From assembly GCA_964034945.1 (NCBI GenBank), contig OZ035960.1, positions 15,069,903 to 15,133,902 on the forward strand: a stretch of 64,000 bases of DNA. Direction: 5' to 3'. The notes below the pieces were generated by a model. It saw only the letters and a program-made list of their open reading frames with translations, searched no databases and was not told the DNA's origin. The position numbers and the translations under genes are program-made. Below, one piece after another: positions 53,337 through 64,000 of this stretch. Within the stretch, counting starts at the first letter, position 1. Each line of letters starts with the position of its first letter. Source of the DNA: Chrysopilus asiliformis. Lineage: Eukaryota; Arthropoda; Insecta; Diptera; Rhagionidae.

Positions 53337-55436
53337 TAAGGATAACGGAAGGTCCTGTAAGGATAACGTGATTATCCTTTTCTCCAAATTTTCCGGAAAA
53401 AAATCTATCCTGGGGGTTTTTGGGGTCGCTGAATCCGAATCTGTCATTAAAAAATCAATAAGGATAACGGAAGGTCCTGTAAGGATAACGTGATTATCCT
53501 TTTCTCTAAATTTTCCGGAAAAAAATCTATTCTGGGGGTTTTTGGGGTCGCTGAATCCGAATCTGTCATTAAAAAGTCAGTAAGGATAACGGAAGGTCCT
53601 GTAAGGATAACGTGATTATCCTTTTCTCCAAGTTTTCCGGAAAAAAATCTATTCTGGGGGTTTTTGAGGTCACTGAATCCGAATCTGTCATTAAAAAGTC
53701 TGTAAGGATAACGGAAGGTCCTGTAAGGATAACGTGATTATCCTTTTCTCCAAATTTTCCGGAAAAAAATCTATTCTGGGGGTTTTTGGGGTCGCTAAAT
53801 TCGAATCTGCCATTAAAAAGTCTGTAAGGATAACGGAAGGTCCTGTAAGGATAACGTGATTATCCTTTTCTCCAAATTTTCTGGAAAAAAAATCTATTCT
53901 GGGGGTTTTTGGGGTCGCTGAATCCGAATCTGTCATTAAAAAATCAATAAGGATAACGGAAGGTCCTGTAAGGATAACGTGATTATCCTTTTCTCTAAAT
54001 TTTCTGGAAAAAAAATCTATTCTGGGGGTTTTTGGGGTCGCTGAATCCGAATCTGTCATTAAAAAATCAATAAGGATAACGGAAGGTCCTGTAAGGATAA
54101 CGTGATTATCCTTTTCTCTAAATTTTCCGGAAAAAAATCTATTCTGGGGGTTTTTGGGGTCGCTGAATCCGAATCTGTCATTAAAAAGTCAGTAAGGATA
54201 ACGGAAGGTCCTGTAAGGATAACGTGATTATCCTTTTCTCCAAGTTTTCCGGAAAAAAGTCTATTCTGGGGGTTTTTGAGGTCACTGAATCCGAATCTGT
54301 CATTAAAAAGTCTGTAAGGATAACGGAAGGTCCTGTAAGGATAACGTGATTATCCTTTTCTCCAAATTTTCCGGAAAAAAATCTATTCTGGGGGTTTTTG
54401 GGGTCGCTGAATCCGAATCTGTCATTAAAAAATCAATAAGGATAACGTAAGGTCCTGTAAGGATAACGTGATTATCCTTTTCTCTAAATTTTCCGGAAAA
54501 AAATCTATTCTGGGGGTTTTTGGGGTCGCTGAATCCGAATCTGTCATTAAAAAGTCAGTAAGGATAACGGAAGGTCCTGTAAGGATAACGTGATTATCCT
54601 TTTCTCCAAGTTTTCCGGAAAAAAATCTATTCTGGGGGTTTTTGAGGTCACTGAATCCGAATCTGTCATTAAAAAGTCTGTAAGGATAACGGAAGGTCCT
54701 GTAAGGATAACGTGATTATCCTTTTCTCCAAATTTTCCGGAAAAAAATCTATCCTGGGGGTTTTTGGGGTCGCTGAATCCGAATCTGTCATTAAAAAATC
54801 AATAAGGATAACGGAAGGTCCTGTAAGGATAACGTGATTATCCTTTTCTCTAAATTTTCCGGAAAAAAATCTATTCTGGGGGTTTTTGGGGTCGCTGAAT
54901 CCGAATCTGTCATTAAAAAATCAGTAAGGATAACGGAAGGTCCTGTAAGGATAACGTGATTATCCTTTTCTCCAAGTTTTCCGGAAAAAAATCTATTATG
55001 GGGGTTTTTGAGGTCACTGAATCCGAATCTGTCATTAAAAAGTCTGTAAGGATAACGGAAGGTCCTGTAAGGATAACGTGATTATCCTTTTCTCCAAATT
55101 TTCCGGAAAAAAATCTATTCTGGGGGTTTTTGGGGTCGCTGAATCCGAATCTGTCATTAAAAAGTCAGTAAGGATAACGGAAGGTCCTGTAAGGATAACG
55201 TGATTATCCTTTTCTCCAAATTTTCCGGAAAAAAATCTATTCTGGGGGTTTTTGGGGTCGCTAAATTCGAATCTGCCATTAAAAAGTCTGTAAGGATAAC
55301 GGAAGGTCCTGTAAGGATAACGTGATTATCCTTTTCTCCAAATTTTCCGGAAAAAAATCTATTCTGGGGGTTTTTGGGGTCGCTGAATACGATTCTCAAG
55401 TTAAAAAGCCTGTAAGGACATCTCAAATGTAAGGAT
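53337..55436. repeat. 122-bp satellite, 17 copies, with trimeric higher-order structure
   Basis: Units begin at 53337, 53459, 53581, 53703, 53825, 53948, 54071, 54193 and then every 122 bases to 55291, with a partial one from 55413. Each carries two TAAGGATAACG words and the small dyad AAGGATAA-CGTGA-TTATCCTT. Unit junctions fall into three types (AATCAA, AGTCAG and AGTCTG before TAAGG), mostly cycling in that order. The unit after AGTCAG regularly has CCAAGTTTTCC and GAGGTCACTG variants. This gives a 366-bp higher-order period. The minus frames here (SDSATPKTPRIDFF repeats) are by-products, since 366 is divisible by three. Confidence 0.95.
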
Positions 55437-55465
55437 ATATATTCGAAGACTAAAAAGAACAAAAT

Positions 55466-55735
55466 AAAAAAAATAAAAAAAAATTTTTTAAAAAAAGCTT
55501 TTATTAAAAAAGAATGCACTAAAAAGAAAAAAATAATTTTCTGGACGCTGTGTATCACAAATATAAAAGCTTTTAAAAAGCGAGATAAAGCATAAAACAA
55601 TAAAATAAAAATTTATCTCGCTTTTAAAAAGCTTTTATATTTGTGATACACAGCGTCCAGAAAATTATTTTTTTCTTTTTAGTGCATTCTTTTTTAATAA
55701 AAGCTTTTTTTAAAAATTTTTTTTTAATTTTTTTT
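55466..55735. repeat. Large palindrome closing the satellite (about 124-bp arms, 22-bp spacer)
   Basis: The left arm ends GCGAGATAAA (55589) and the right arm starts TTTATCTCGC (55612). Pairing runs outward through CTTTTAAAAAGCTTTTATAT, GTGATACACAGCGTCCAG and AGTGCATTCTTTTTTAATAA, with few mismatches. The arm sequence also occurs singly at 30275-30360, so it belongs to a dispersed family here present as an inverted pair. Confidence 0.88.
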
Positions 55736-55739
55736 CTTA

Positions 55740-57180
55740 CTAAGGACAGTTTGCGTCAACTATTCTTAAAAAAATTCGGTCGTGCTTAGCCTAATAAGCG
55801 TTTCAAAAATTTAAATTAAACTGGAAATTTGAATTTCAAAATTGCAAAAATTTAAATTAAACTGGCAATTTGACTGGAAATGCTTGAAAATCAATATGGA
55901 AGATCGCTTCAAAGTATATATCTACTCACTTAGTTACTACTTTTTTAATTGTACTTAAATCTACCACAATGAACGCTGAAATACTAGTATTGACGGGTTT
56001 AAAAAACTTAAATTGCCACTACGGCATCATTCTATATGCTTGCCAGTGCGCGCCTTCACTTAGATGGCCGTCAAAGGATAGGGGTAGTCACTCTTCATGG
56101 ACTGTTTAATAGCGACCACTCTCACTTACTGACGCTTCTATTTTCTATCTCACGATGGCAATCTAGGGCTGCCAGGATGACAGTTTCGTTAATACTCATA
56201 AAGGTTTAAAAACAGAAAAATATTGTATTTTTGCTGACTTCTAGCTTTCGTGCAAAATCATAACATTTTTAAAAAGTTTAATTCGATTCGAACTATTTAA
56301 ATTTTTCCCTGAACTATCTATCTATCAAATATTTTTGCTATCTATTAATTAAAATGAATTTTCACATTATCTAAATTAAATTGTTATTTTGGATAATGTG
56401 CTTAAATGCATAAATGAAGTAACCACTCTAGCACAACTACAAATGGTGATTTAATTAAATTAAAATGTTTCACAGAATTTTATATGTATATCAATAAGTT
56501 AAGTATTTGACTCTATAATTATTTAAATTAATGCATTTAGAGTGTAATTGTTGATACATGTACATGACATCTAGATATTTGAGTGTATGAATATACCTAC
56601 GAGTACTCGTATCTATTCATTTTGTAAAATTTTGATTTCGTAAAATATTGCAGTCCATCCCTTAATCTACAATATCTACAAGTGAATTACTGTGATATCG
56701 TTTATAAACCAGCATTAGTAGGAAATTCAAGTAGTTTTCGCTAATGTCAGCAACCTAAATCAGAAATGTTGTTTATGGTTATGCGGTTTTAAGCATGTCA
56801 AAAACTGGCATGTAATTAATTTCTATCCAGTGTTTTGATAAATTAATTTCATGTCATCTAAATAGATATTCGTATACATTAAATAAAACAATACCGTGGT
56901 TATTTTTTTTAACATTTGCTATTTTTTAACTCGAAGTTTTAACATGATTTTTTTTCATGGAGATTTGTTGTAAGGAATACGAAATATTGTAATTAATTAC
57001 TTTTCTCATTAAAAGTAAATTATATAGAGCAGTAGAATTTTTTTCGTGGTTCTATGAACTAAAGGAAAAATCTTTTACTTTCAACTACGCGAGCAATACT
57101 CAATTTTTGTCACAGATTTTTGTGATGACCGGTTTTTTATTCAATTTTTTCATAATTTTTTTGAAAAGGTGTCCCAAATA
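55740..57180. other. No recognised gene
   Basis: AT-rich. A short direct repeat (AAAATTTAAATTAAACTGG, about 55806-55866) occurs twice. Nothing else identified. Confidence 0.4.
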
Positions 57181-57181
57181 G

Positions 57182-57510
57182 TAGGGTCGCCAGGCCATAC
57201 ATCCCAGAATCACTGGGACAGTCCTGGGTTTAGGCTTGTTGACCCGATGTGCCGGACACTAAACTTATGTCTCGGAATTATGCAACCTAGAGTTTTAATT
57301 TCTTAATCACCAAAAAATTGACGACGAGACACAAAAATTTCGTTATTTGCGCATTTTTCTTAGAAAAATTCACCTGAGGTGCATTCCATTAAATAATTTT
57401 TAATAGTGGTATCTTTGTTTCTAAAACTGTTGCCTGCGGCGCAATTTTTGTTGTATCTTGAAAACATAAAACACCTACAACGCTTTTCATATAACTAACA
57501 TACAAACAAA
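57182..57510. mobile_element. Decayed hAT-like fragment
   Basis: The start TAGGGTCGCCAGGCCATACA, then CCCAG...CTGGGACAGTCCTGGG, resembles the TAGGGTGACCATACGTCCCGG type of hAT terminus with an insertion. The interior has 'cctgcggcgcaattttt' words shared with 52470-53015. No right end was found. Confidence 0.45.
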
Positions 57511-57714
57511 AAACAAAAATAAAAAAAATCCTATACCCTTTGATCGGACTTTTAAAATTTTCACGATGTATTTCGATGGATTCACACCTCGTCCACAATC
57601 TTCGGAACTTACCCCCCCCCCCCACCCCCGCCCCCTTCATCAGGTCTCAACTAGAAATTTGTACAGGATTCACACAAAAAAAAAATTGTCACCCACCTAA
57701 AAAACACTCCTTAA

Positions 57715-57973
57715 CCCTCATACTGTCCTTAAGAAAAATAACGTATGATGTCTTCGTGGGTCAAGAATGACCGTTTATGACCCATTTATGACCCATGAAG
57801 ACTGCAGTGCTCTTCAATGGATTAAAATATGAACAAATAGATTATTGTTTTCGGTATTCAAAAGAAATTTGTTCACAGAGCCTACACCATACAAACATTG
57901 TTCATGTAGTTGAGAAGATACTTTTAATTAAAATCGAATTTGGGCCAGAAATGACCCGAGGACAGTATGAGGG
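57715..57973. mobile_element. piggyBac-like MITE (259 bp) at TTAA
   Basis: TTAA at 57711-57714 and 57974-57977 flanks ends CCCTCATACTGTCCT and AGGACAGTATGAGGG, although the left end continues TAAGAAAA while the right is preceded by GACCCG. Internal GGGTCA/TGACCC words repeat in both directions. It is a different family from 16248-16358. The 60-codon frame inside is not supported. Confidence 0.9.
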
Positions 57974-57979
57974 TTAAAT

Positions 57980-60220
57980 GTGGTGTGGTGACAATTTTCG
58001 TCGCCGCTGCTGAATGGATGAATTGTAACATTTGTAAGGTTTTGCTGAAGTAGCTGTTTAGTCTGATGGTATCGTTAGCACCAAGGAGTAACTGTCACTA
58101 CTAATTTTGATACAGTGGACTTAGTCGTGATTTGAACCCGTGACATTCGGAATCTTCATGAGGCACACTGCATTTTTTTGTTACAAATAATACAATTATT
58201 GGAAATAATTTTCACTTTTGATTTACAAAGTTTTCCAACTCTTTTACAAATCCCGTAAGTCCACCACTTTTGATCTATATGATAAACGTTATCATAATTC
58301 TTTGTAAGTAGATTTTGCTTCTTTTTAAGTAAAGGGCTATGGGTGAAAAAATTAACTCACTATGCGAAAAAGGCTGGGAAACACTGATTTAGACCACAAT
58401 CATCTATTAAAATTTGTTAGAAATTTAAGAAAAAAACGCACCCGACACATAAGTAAAGTGCTAATTTATCATATTCCTTTTTATTACCACATAAGGCCGT
58501 TGAATTTGTGGCATTAAAGCAACATGACCCCAATTAGAAGGATATAAGCCTCAGTGGTAGAGACTCGAGTCGTTTACACAATGCAATTTAAATGGGGAAC
58601 ACGAAACACTTGCAAACAGATTAAACTCCGTTTGACAGTATTTGTTGTTCCTCACTTCCACATATCCTGCCGCTGAGTGTCTCAGGATTTTTGTGGCCTG
58701 CAATTTCGTTGCTGCCAATGGTGGGTAAACCTTAACCTGTATAACTTCTATGGGCCACAAAAAAAATCACTGTTTGTTTCAGACTCGTCAACCGGTGAGT
58801 CACTGAGGTGTGCCCTCTGTCAACATATAGCAATTCCTAAAACCGAATCATAACCATATTTTAACAACAGGACTATCAATTGAGAGAGCACTGGGATCTA
58901 CCCGCTTGTCAGTATGTCCTGTCTGTCTCTTGGTGTCACGAATGCACGCTGTTGACTTTTGCACCATCAATCCGCCTCATTATTCGAGGCTGATATTATG
59001 TTCTGTTCTGTGTAGGTCCAACATTCTTTTTTTTGTGTCTCGCATATTGAATTCATCATGAATGAATGGAATAGAATGGCTTAACTCCACAGAGTAAAGA
59101 GTCCGACCTAAAACTGAAGTAGGGAAAAAACAATCACCATTTGATTCACTATTCTGGCTTATTTCCATTTCTGATGGTTCATTGTGTATAAGAAGCTGCA
59201 TCGTTCATTGTTGAGATTTTTATGCAAATCCATTTTGGTATTTGGTGGATGCGCCCAATGAGCCCCGCGACTCTCGTCCAGGGCTTTTGGTTCAACATGT
59301 TCGGCTCGTATTGTACTCGAATTATAATAGTAGTAACATTTGTGATCGTGAGTCCTGTTTAATTTAATACATTCATGAACTTTTGTGGAATCTACATGAA
59401 GCGGTTAAATTAAGCACAGACATGTCCCTAAGGAGCTATCCAAATTTCACTTTGGAAAGTTGAGGAGCAGCGGCGACAAAAAAAAATAAAAATAGGGCGC
59501 GGTAACGAGAAATAGAGATGAACAAGACAAAAATTAAAATAATCCAATTAGGATTGGTATCCCTGGCCGAATATTTCGCTCTCTCTCTCTGGTCCTGTCT
59601 TTTTTCTGGACAACAGGAAAAAATATCCCCACGAAACACAAAGCAATTCTTACAACTAATTGGTTGAGCAAAAAATATTAACATAAAAAAATTGTCGAAA
59701 AAAATGAATTTTTTATTCTTAGACGAGTTGCCCAGGTGAAAAGTACTTAATTAGGATTAAAAGGATATTCTGTGGGAGAATATGATAAAGTCATTTCGAT
59801 TTGTCTGAATTTAGTCGGCTTTTATTATACATGTGGGAGTATCAAAAAAAATTCTCTTTTAGATTTTTGAAATGTGTTCCCCTAGGATTTCCTGAAAATG
59901 AAAATAATTTTTTTGCCATTTGCGTATTTTTTTTTAACAAAAGGTTATTCTGTTAAACCTTTTGTTAATTATATTTGACATATATCAAAAATATATTAAC
60001 AAAAGGTTTAATTAAATAAGTGACGGTATTTTGAATCTTGGTTAATTTTTATGGTTAACTTGTAGAATGGCTCGTAATCAAACAAATATTGATTATTTGA
60101 ACATAAAATATTTATTCAACTTAGTGCGGTTTGCACCAACGAACTTTATCAACTTGTTAAATTATTTAAGTCCTAGAATTTCTACGGTTTAAGAAGGCTA
60201 AGCTCAACTTAATTTTAACA
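57980..60220. other. No supported gene
   Basis: Composition is more balanced at 58500-59350 than elsewhere. The minus frame 58980-59201 (73 codons) avoids the Lys/Phe bias of AT-rich frames but has no recognisable domain. I leave it uncalled. Confidence 0.35.
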
Positions 60221-60225
60221 AAACA

Positions 60226-60459
60226 GGGCACCAATCATGTATTCCGACGCGTCTCTGTCTTTCGACTTCGATGCAGCTTTCAACTCTTGACTTCGCCATA
60301 TCTGCAGCTTGAAATTTCGCGGAATCGTCACTATGAATCGAAACGTGATTCTGACTGTCATTCCAGGAAATTTGAAGCTGCTGATATGGCGAAGTCAAGA
60401 GTTAAAAGCTGCGTCGAAGTCGAAAGACAGAGACGCGTCGGAATACAGGATTGGTGCCC
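60226..60459. mobile_element. Foldback MITE family C, copy 2 (234 bp)
   Basis: Same length and near-identical to 5854-6087. The ends GGGCACCAATCATGTATTCC and the reverse complement of the right end GGGCACCAATCCTGTATTCC pair, and the arms continue through CGACGCGTCTCTGTCTTTCG. It directly abuts the larger relative beginning at 60461. Frames on both strands (60204-60398 and 60287-60625) are by-products. Confidence 0.88.
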
Positions 60460-60568
60460 CGGGCACCAATTTTGTATTGCGACGCGTCTGCATAAACGTG
60501 TATCACAATACCAAAGTCGATCATCTAGCTCGACGCGTCGAACAAACTTCGATATAAACGATTCGCGG

Positions 60569-60780
60569 ACAATTTATCGTGAACAATTTATCGTAAAACA
60601 ATTTATCGTGAACAATTTATCGTAAAACAATTTATCGTAAGAACAATTTATCGTAAGAACAATTTATCGTAAGAACAATTTATCGTAAAACAATTTATCG
60701 TAAAACAATTTATCGTAAAACAATTTATCGTAAGACAATTTATGATAAGACAATTTATCGTAAAAATTTTGTCGTAAGGA
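60569..60780. repeat. ACAATTTATCGT minisatellite, about 13 copies
   Basis: The 12-base core ACAATTTATCGT repeats about 13 times, separated by GA, AAA, AAGA or similar, giving units of 14-16 bases. Confidence 0.9.
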
Positions 60781-60809
60781 ATATTATTTTTACAAATTCG
60801 GGCGCCCGA

Positions 60810-60890
60810 ATATATATATATATATATACCCCCTCCCCCTTCCCCCTTCCCCCTCCCCTTCCCCCTCCCCCTTCCCCCATCCCCTAATTA
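60810..60890. repeat. (TA)n followed by CCCCCTTCC pyrimidine tract
   Basis: A TATATATATATATA run followed by about 60 bases of CCCCCTTCCCCC-type sequence with no purine until the end. A candidate for triplex or G-quadruplex formation on the opposite strand. The minus frame at 60790-61083 reads it as Gly-Glu repeats and is not a gene. Confidence 0.85.
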
Positions 60891-61369
60891 GGCGTAAAAT
60901 GATAGTTTTTTCTTGATTCGAATTATCCAAACCGAGGATATAAATTTCGATTGCACTTATCATTTTGACAGTTCGTGAACATTTTGCCCCAGCAATGTCA
61001 GATATGTTGACAATCAAGATGAAATAATGGAATGTGTGCTTTATACCATACACAAACTGAACTATTTTGATAATCAAACCCAATGTCGTCTAAATTATTT
61101 CTTTCGACACACATGGCGTCGAGATATACGATTGCAATATTGAGTCGCGTCGATTTCTTCGCGTCGAACGAAAGACGCAGATGCGTCGTAATACAAGATT
61201 GATGCCCAGGTCGAGAAACCCGACCAAAATATTCAAGAATGACAAAAAAATGAAAAGGAAACTCAATGATTTTAAATACTACTGCATTGACGGGATATTT
61301 ATGTTTTCAAGTAATAATAATTATACAATTCTTACAATTCTAATAATCATCATTCACGATAGGGACACA

Positions 61370-61396
61370 ACCGCAATCGTTAATCTGAATTGGGCT
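61370..61396. mobile_element. Solitary end of the 12156-12513 MITE family
   Basis: CGCAATCGTTAATCTGAATT followed by GGGCTTGAG matches the right end of the hexanucleotide-bearing MITE with one change. The other end is not present nearby. Confidence 0.6.
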
Positions 61397-61399
61397 TGA

Positions 61400-64000
61400 G
61401 ACGGTTTACATCACTATCTCGTGGTTAACTGCTGTTAAAAGCCTTATCCGAGATCCACAATACCGGCACTAATTCACTATTTTTAGGGTTTTAGTTATAG
61501 CTACGTGAATGAACTTTCTTTTGTCTTTTTCTGCACAACCTTTTTTTTCTAACATTACAAACACTTGTTGCAAACCTTAAATGTTCAAACCCGATTTTCC
61601 GAAACCAACATTTTTTAACTTTGTGGTTTTCGGTTTTGAACCGGCGATATGTACATTTCTTGTTAAAAATAATAAAAACTAAAGAGAAACATTCCGGTAC
61701 GGAAAAAAACTCCGCCTCTGCCACCTCTCCTTCCTGATAGTAAAACATAGTGGTAGTCAGCAACTCTCCTCACAACGCCATCGACGCACTTGCGAAATCG
61801 CAATTAACAGTGAAGAAAAACTAATTGTTTCTGAATAACGAAAATATAGATGTTTGTTGAGCGCTTTTTTAAAATGTGATAAATATTTTGTATGATTGAA
61901 AATCTCATGATTTGTGTGATAATACGTAAACTTTCAACGATAAAATATTTTACGGCTATAATTCTCCTTCTCAATGATCCATCACGTGTTGCTCAAATTC
62001 GAAGGAATTTTTCTTTTCACCGGGAGAAAAGCAAAAGACGTCAATGATGAATTGTGATAGGTTTTGTGTACCTTTTTGTCACTTATTTTTATTTAAGGAT
62101 TCCTTGGCTTGATATTCCCATAAGTATGACTTTTATAAGACGCACGTACCCAATATTTGGGGATCGGCATCGGAATCGAATTTTGGGTGTGGGCAGCATT
62201 CTAACATATATGGGTATATACGATGGGTAACATCGGGAATAAAGAGGCAACATCAGCAATGGGATTACGTTTAAGTCCATATCCTTATAAGAATTATGTC
62301 GTCTTCTTTTCACTTAGCCGAATGTTTTTGTTCAAGAGAAGCTTGTCAAATGATTTATGCATCAAGTTTTGGCATTTGTATATTATTTATTAACCCATAG
62401 GCCCGATGGACTTTTGATTTTATTATGAGTTTTGAATTTTGTATGGGCACATCATAAATTCTATGATAAAATGCCTTTATCACTTCATCGGTCATCGATT
62501 CAAAACTATTAACTTCTTTCGGGTATTTTGGTTTTGACATATTTGATATTCGTAATAGAAGATGTCAAACGAAATAATAAATCGCTTTTGAATGATGTCA
62601 GACGAAACACAATTTTTTTTTATTCTGACTTTTTTAAAAATAAAAATATTAAAACGTGTGTCCTCAAACATTTTTATTTATTCTGTCTCACGAAAATCCA
62701 TAAATAAATGTGAGAGTGGATATTTTTACTAAAGTTTTCTTTATTTTCTGAGAAATGTTTTTATATCACAACAAATGAATTTTTGAATGGACGTTTTTAT
62801 TTTTTCTACGTCTACATTTTATTTTCACTCCACTTAAATTGCTTTATCAAACATGAGTAGTTACGGCTTGATGCTCACGACTCCATTGGTATAGATATCA
62901 TGGTACTCTGCTGCTAATCAGTTACAACGGAAAACCGTGCAAAAGCTGTAGTTTTTCCATGGATCACAATCCATGTAAAACTAAAGATGCGCCGCAGAGA
63001 CTAAAAATTGTTACGGAATCTTAATTGGGGAGGCTTAGAGCCCTATTCTGGCGTTGCGACATTTGAGTCACAGGTTACCAGTCCACCATATAATTTGAAG
63101 CTCTTGTGATCGAGTTGTGACTGCACAAGCTGAAATGCATAAGGAAAAAATGATGTTTTATAACAAGGATTTGTTGATGAAACTGGTCAGAGAATTCTGC
63201 CACATGCTATGAACTTCATACGGAAAACATATATGAGTTATTTCATACAAAATCAGTGACGTCATAAATAACCAGCTGAATAATTTATATGGTGTGAACC
63301 TTTGCTTAATCATAAGTTTGGTTTTAGCCTTTACTTGATTCAAAGATTCGAATCTTTGCTAATTTTTATTCAATAAACAGAATTCTCATTTTTTGGGCAT
63401 GTTTCCTCCACCGTTTGCTTGTTGGGTTTCTCATACACCCAGTTCGTGATTTTTTACCTTGTTTCGGACAGCAGGCATATTTAAATGCCACAAACTTTGA
63501 TCAACTTACATTAATGTTTATGCTTCGTGCGCAATATTTATACTTAACTAGAAAAAAATATCGGATGTGTGAATTATAATGCAAGTTCAAAATATAAACA
63601 CGCAAAGAAGAATATTCTTTGTTTCTGCATAGCACTTTTAGTTTTGGCTGTAAAAAAATCCACTAGGAGGTAAGAGTTTTCAAATATTATGACGTCACTC
63701 CATAGTGGATATGAAATTTGCAATAAAATATTTTATAAAGGAGGTAAATATTTCATAACACGAATTATTTCATTGCTGTCCGTCATCACAAAATATTTCT
63801 CTGAAAAAAATTCAGTTATTGACAGTCACTAGAATAGGGTTGTGAGTCATGTAGTACCATAGATAGATAGAAAGATAGTTTTTTTTTTATTAAAATTGGA
63901 TTAAGTTCCTGTTATATTTTTGCGATATCAAATTAGAATATTATTTTATATGTATACTACAAATGAAGCCAGAAGTATAAAAATGAAATCTCCTGATAAG
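61400..64000. other. No recognised gene
   Basis: AT-rich to the end of the window. The frames here (61491-61763, 62089-62313, 62355-62540 and 63158-63343) are short and without recognisable domains. No repeat with defined ends. Confidence 0.4.

Larger units (their letters stand above)
60461..61207. mobile_element. Larger relative of MITE family C with internal minisatellites
   Basis: The left end GGGCACCAATTTTGTATTGC and the reverse complement of the right end GGGCATCAATCTTGTATTAC are related to each other and to family C, and both continue as GACGCGTCTGC-like sequence. The interior carries the ACAATTTATCGT array and a C-rich tract. A single C separates it from copy 2. No transposase. Confidence 0.75.

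Noticed and set aside
53337..55436. Regularly spaced repeats that could be mistaken for a CRISPR array
   Set aside because: The whole 122-bp unit repeats, with no unique spacers, and the context is eukaryotic.
53226..55600. Minus-strand frames with repeated SDSATPKTPRIDFF peptides
   Set aside because: They come from the 122-bp satellite. Three units are 366 bases, so the frame repeats without selection for coding.
58060..58155. tRNA-like words (a TTTGAACCCGTGAC block suggesting a B box)
   Set aside because: No A box or cloverleaf can be fitted at the right spacing on either strand.

Overview
The window looks like AT-rich, gene-poor, repeat-dense DNA from an insect nuclear genome. A dipteran is my best guess, on indirect evidence only: a tRNA-Lys-primed Ty3/gypsy retrotransposon, a mariner-type transposase remnant, MADF-domain fragments, and many small TTA/TAA-flanked elements. 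I see no rRNA, tRNA, CRISPR array or bacterial-style operon. No multi-exon host gene can be assembled from sequence alone; the best host-gene candidate is a small open frame on the minus strand at 11478-11753.

The dominant feature is one apparently complete Ty3/gypsy LTR retrotransposon at 38956-49300. It has two 1747-bp LTRs that match wherever I compared them, a 5-bp target duplication (acatg), a tRNA-Lys-type primer binding site, an intact gag, and an intact pol with protease, reverse transcriptase, RNase H and integrase. Pol lies in the -1 frame relative to gag and overlaps it by about 80 nt, which implies ribosomal frameshifting. I see no env.

Almost everything else I can name is a non-autonomous or decayed mobile element. 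By region: 0.5-12.5 kb holds dispersed repeats ending in GACGGACAGACA-type runs, foldback MITEs, a nested PIF/Harbinger-like pair, and a MITE carrying an AATCGC hexanucleotide expansion. 12.6-21 kb holds hAT-like and piggyBac-like MITEs, Helitron-like 3' ends in opposite orientations, and an 18-bp tandem array. 23.6-34.2 kb holds a perfect 76-bp-arm palindrome, nested MITEs, Helitron-like copies, an internally deleted mariner-type transposase remnant, and a non-autonomous hAT with an exact 8-bp target duplication. 36.4-37.9 kb holds a Helitron-like element whose own internal duplication shows the empty site of a foldback MITE nested inside it. 49.8-50.9 kb holds a Harbinger-like element with two broken MADF domains. 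53.3-55.4 kb is a 17-copy, 122-bp satellite with a trimeric 366-bp higher-order structure, closed by a 270-bp palindrome. 57.7-61.2 kb holds another piggyBac-like MITE and two abutting foldback elements.

The only genes that clearly work together are gag and pol of the retrotransposon. The MITEs carry no transposase and would depend on enzymes encoded elsewhere. Element family names rest on terminal motifs and target-site duplications read by eye. No database search was possible.
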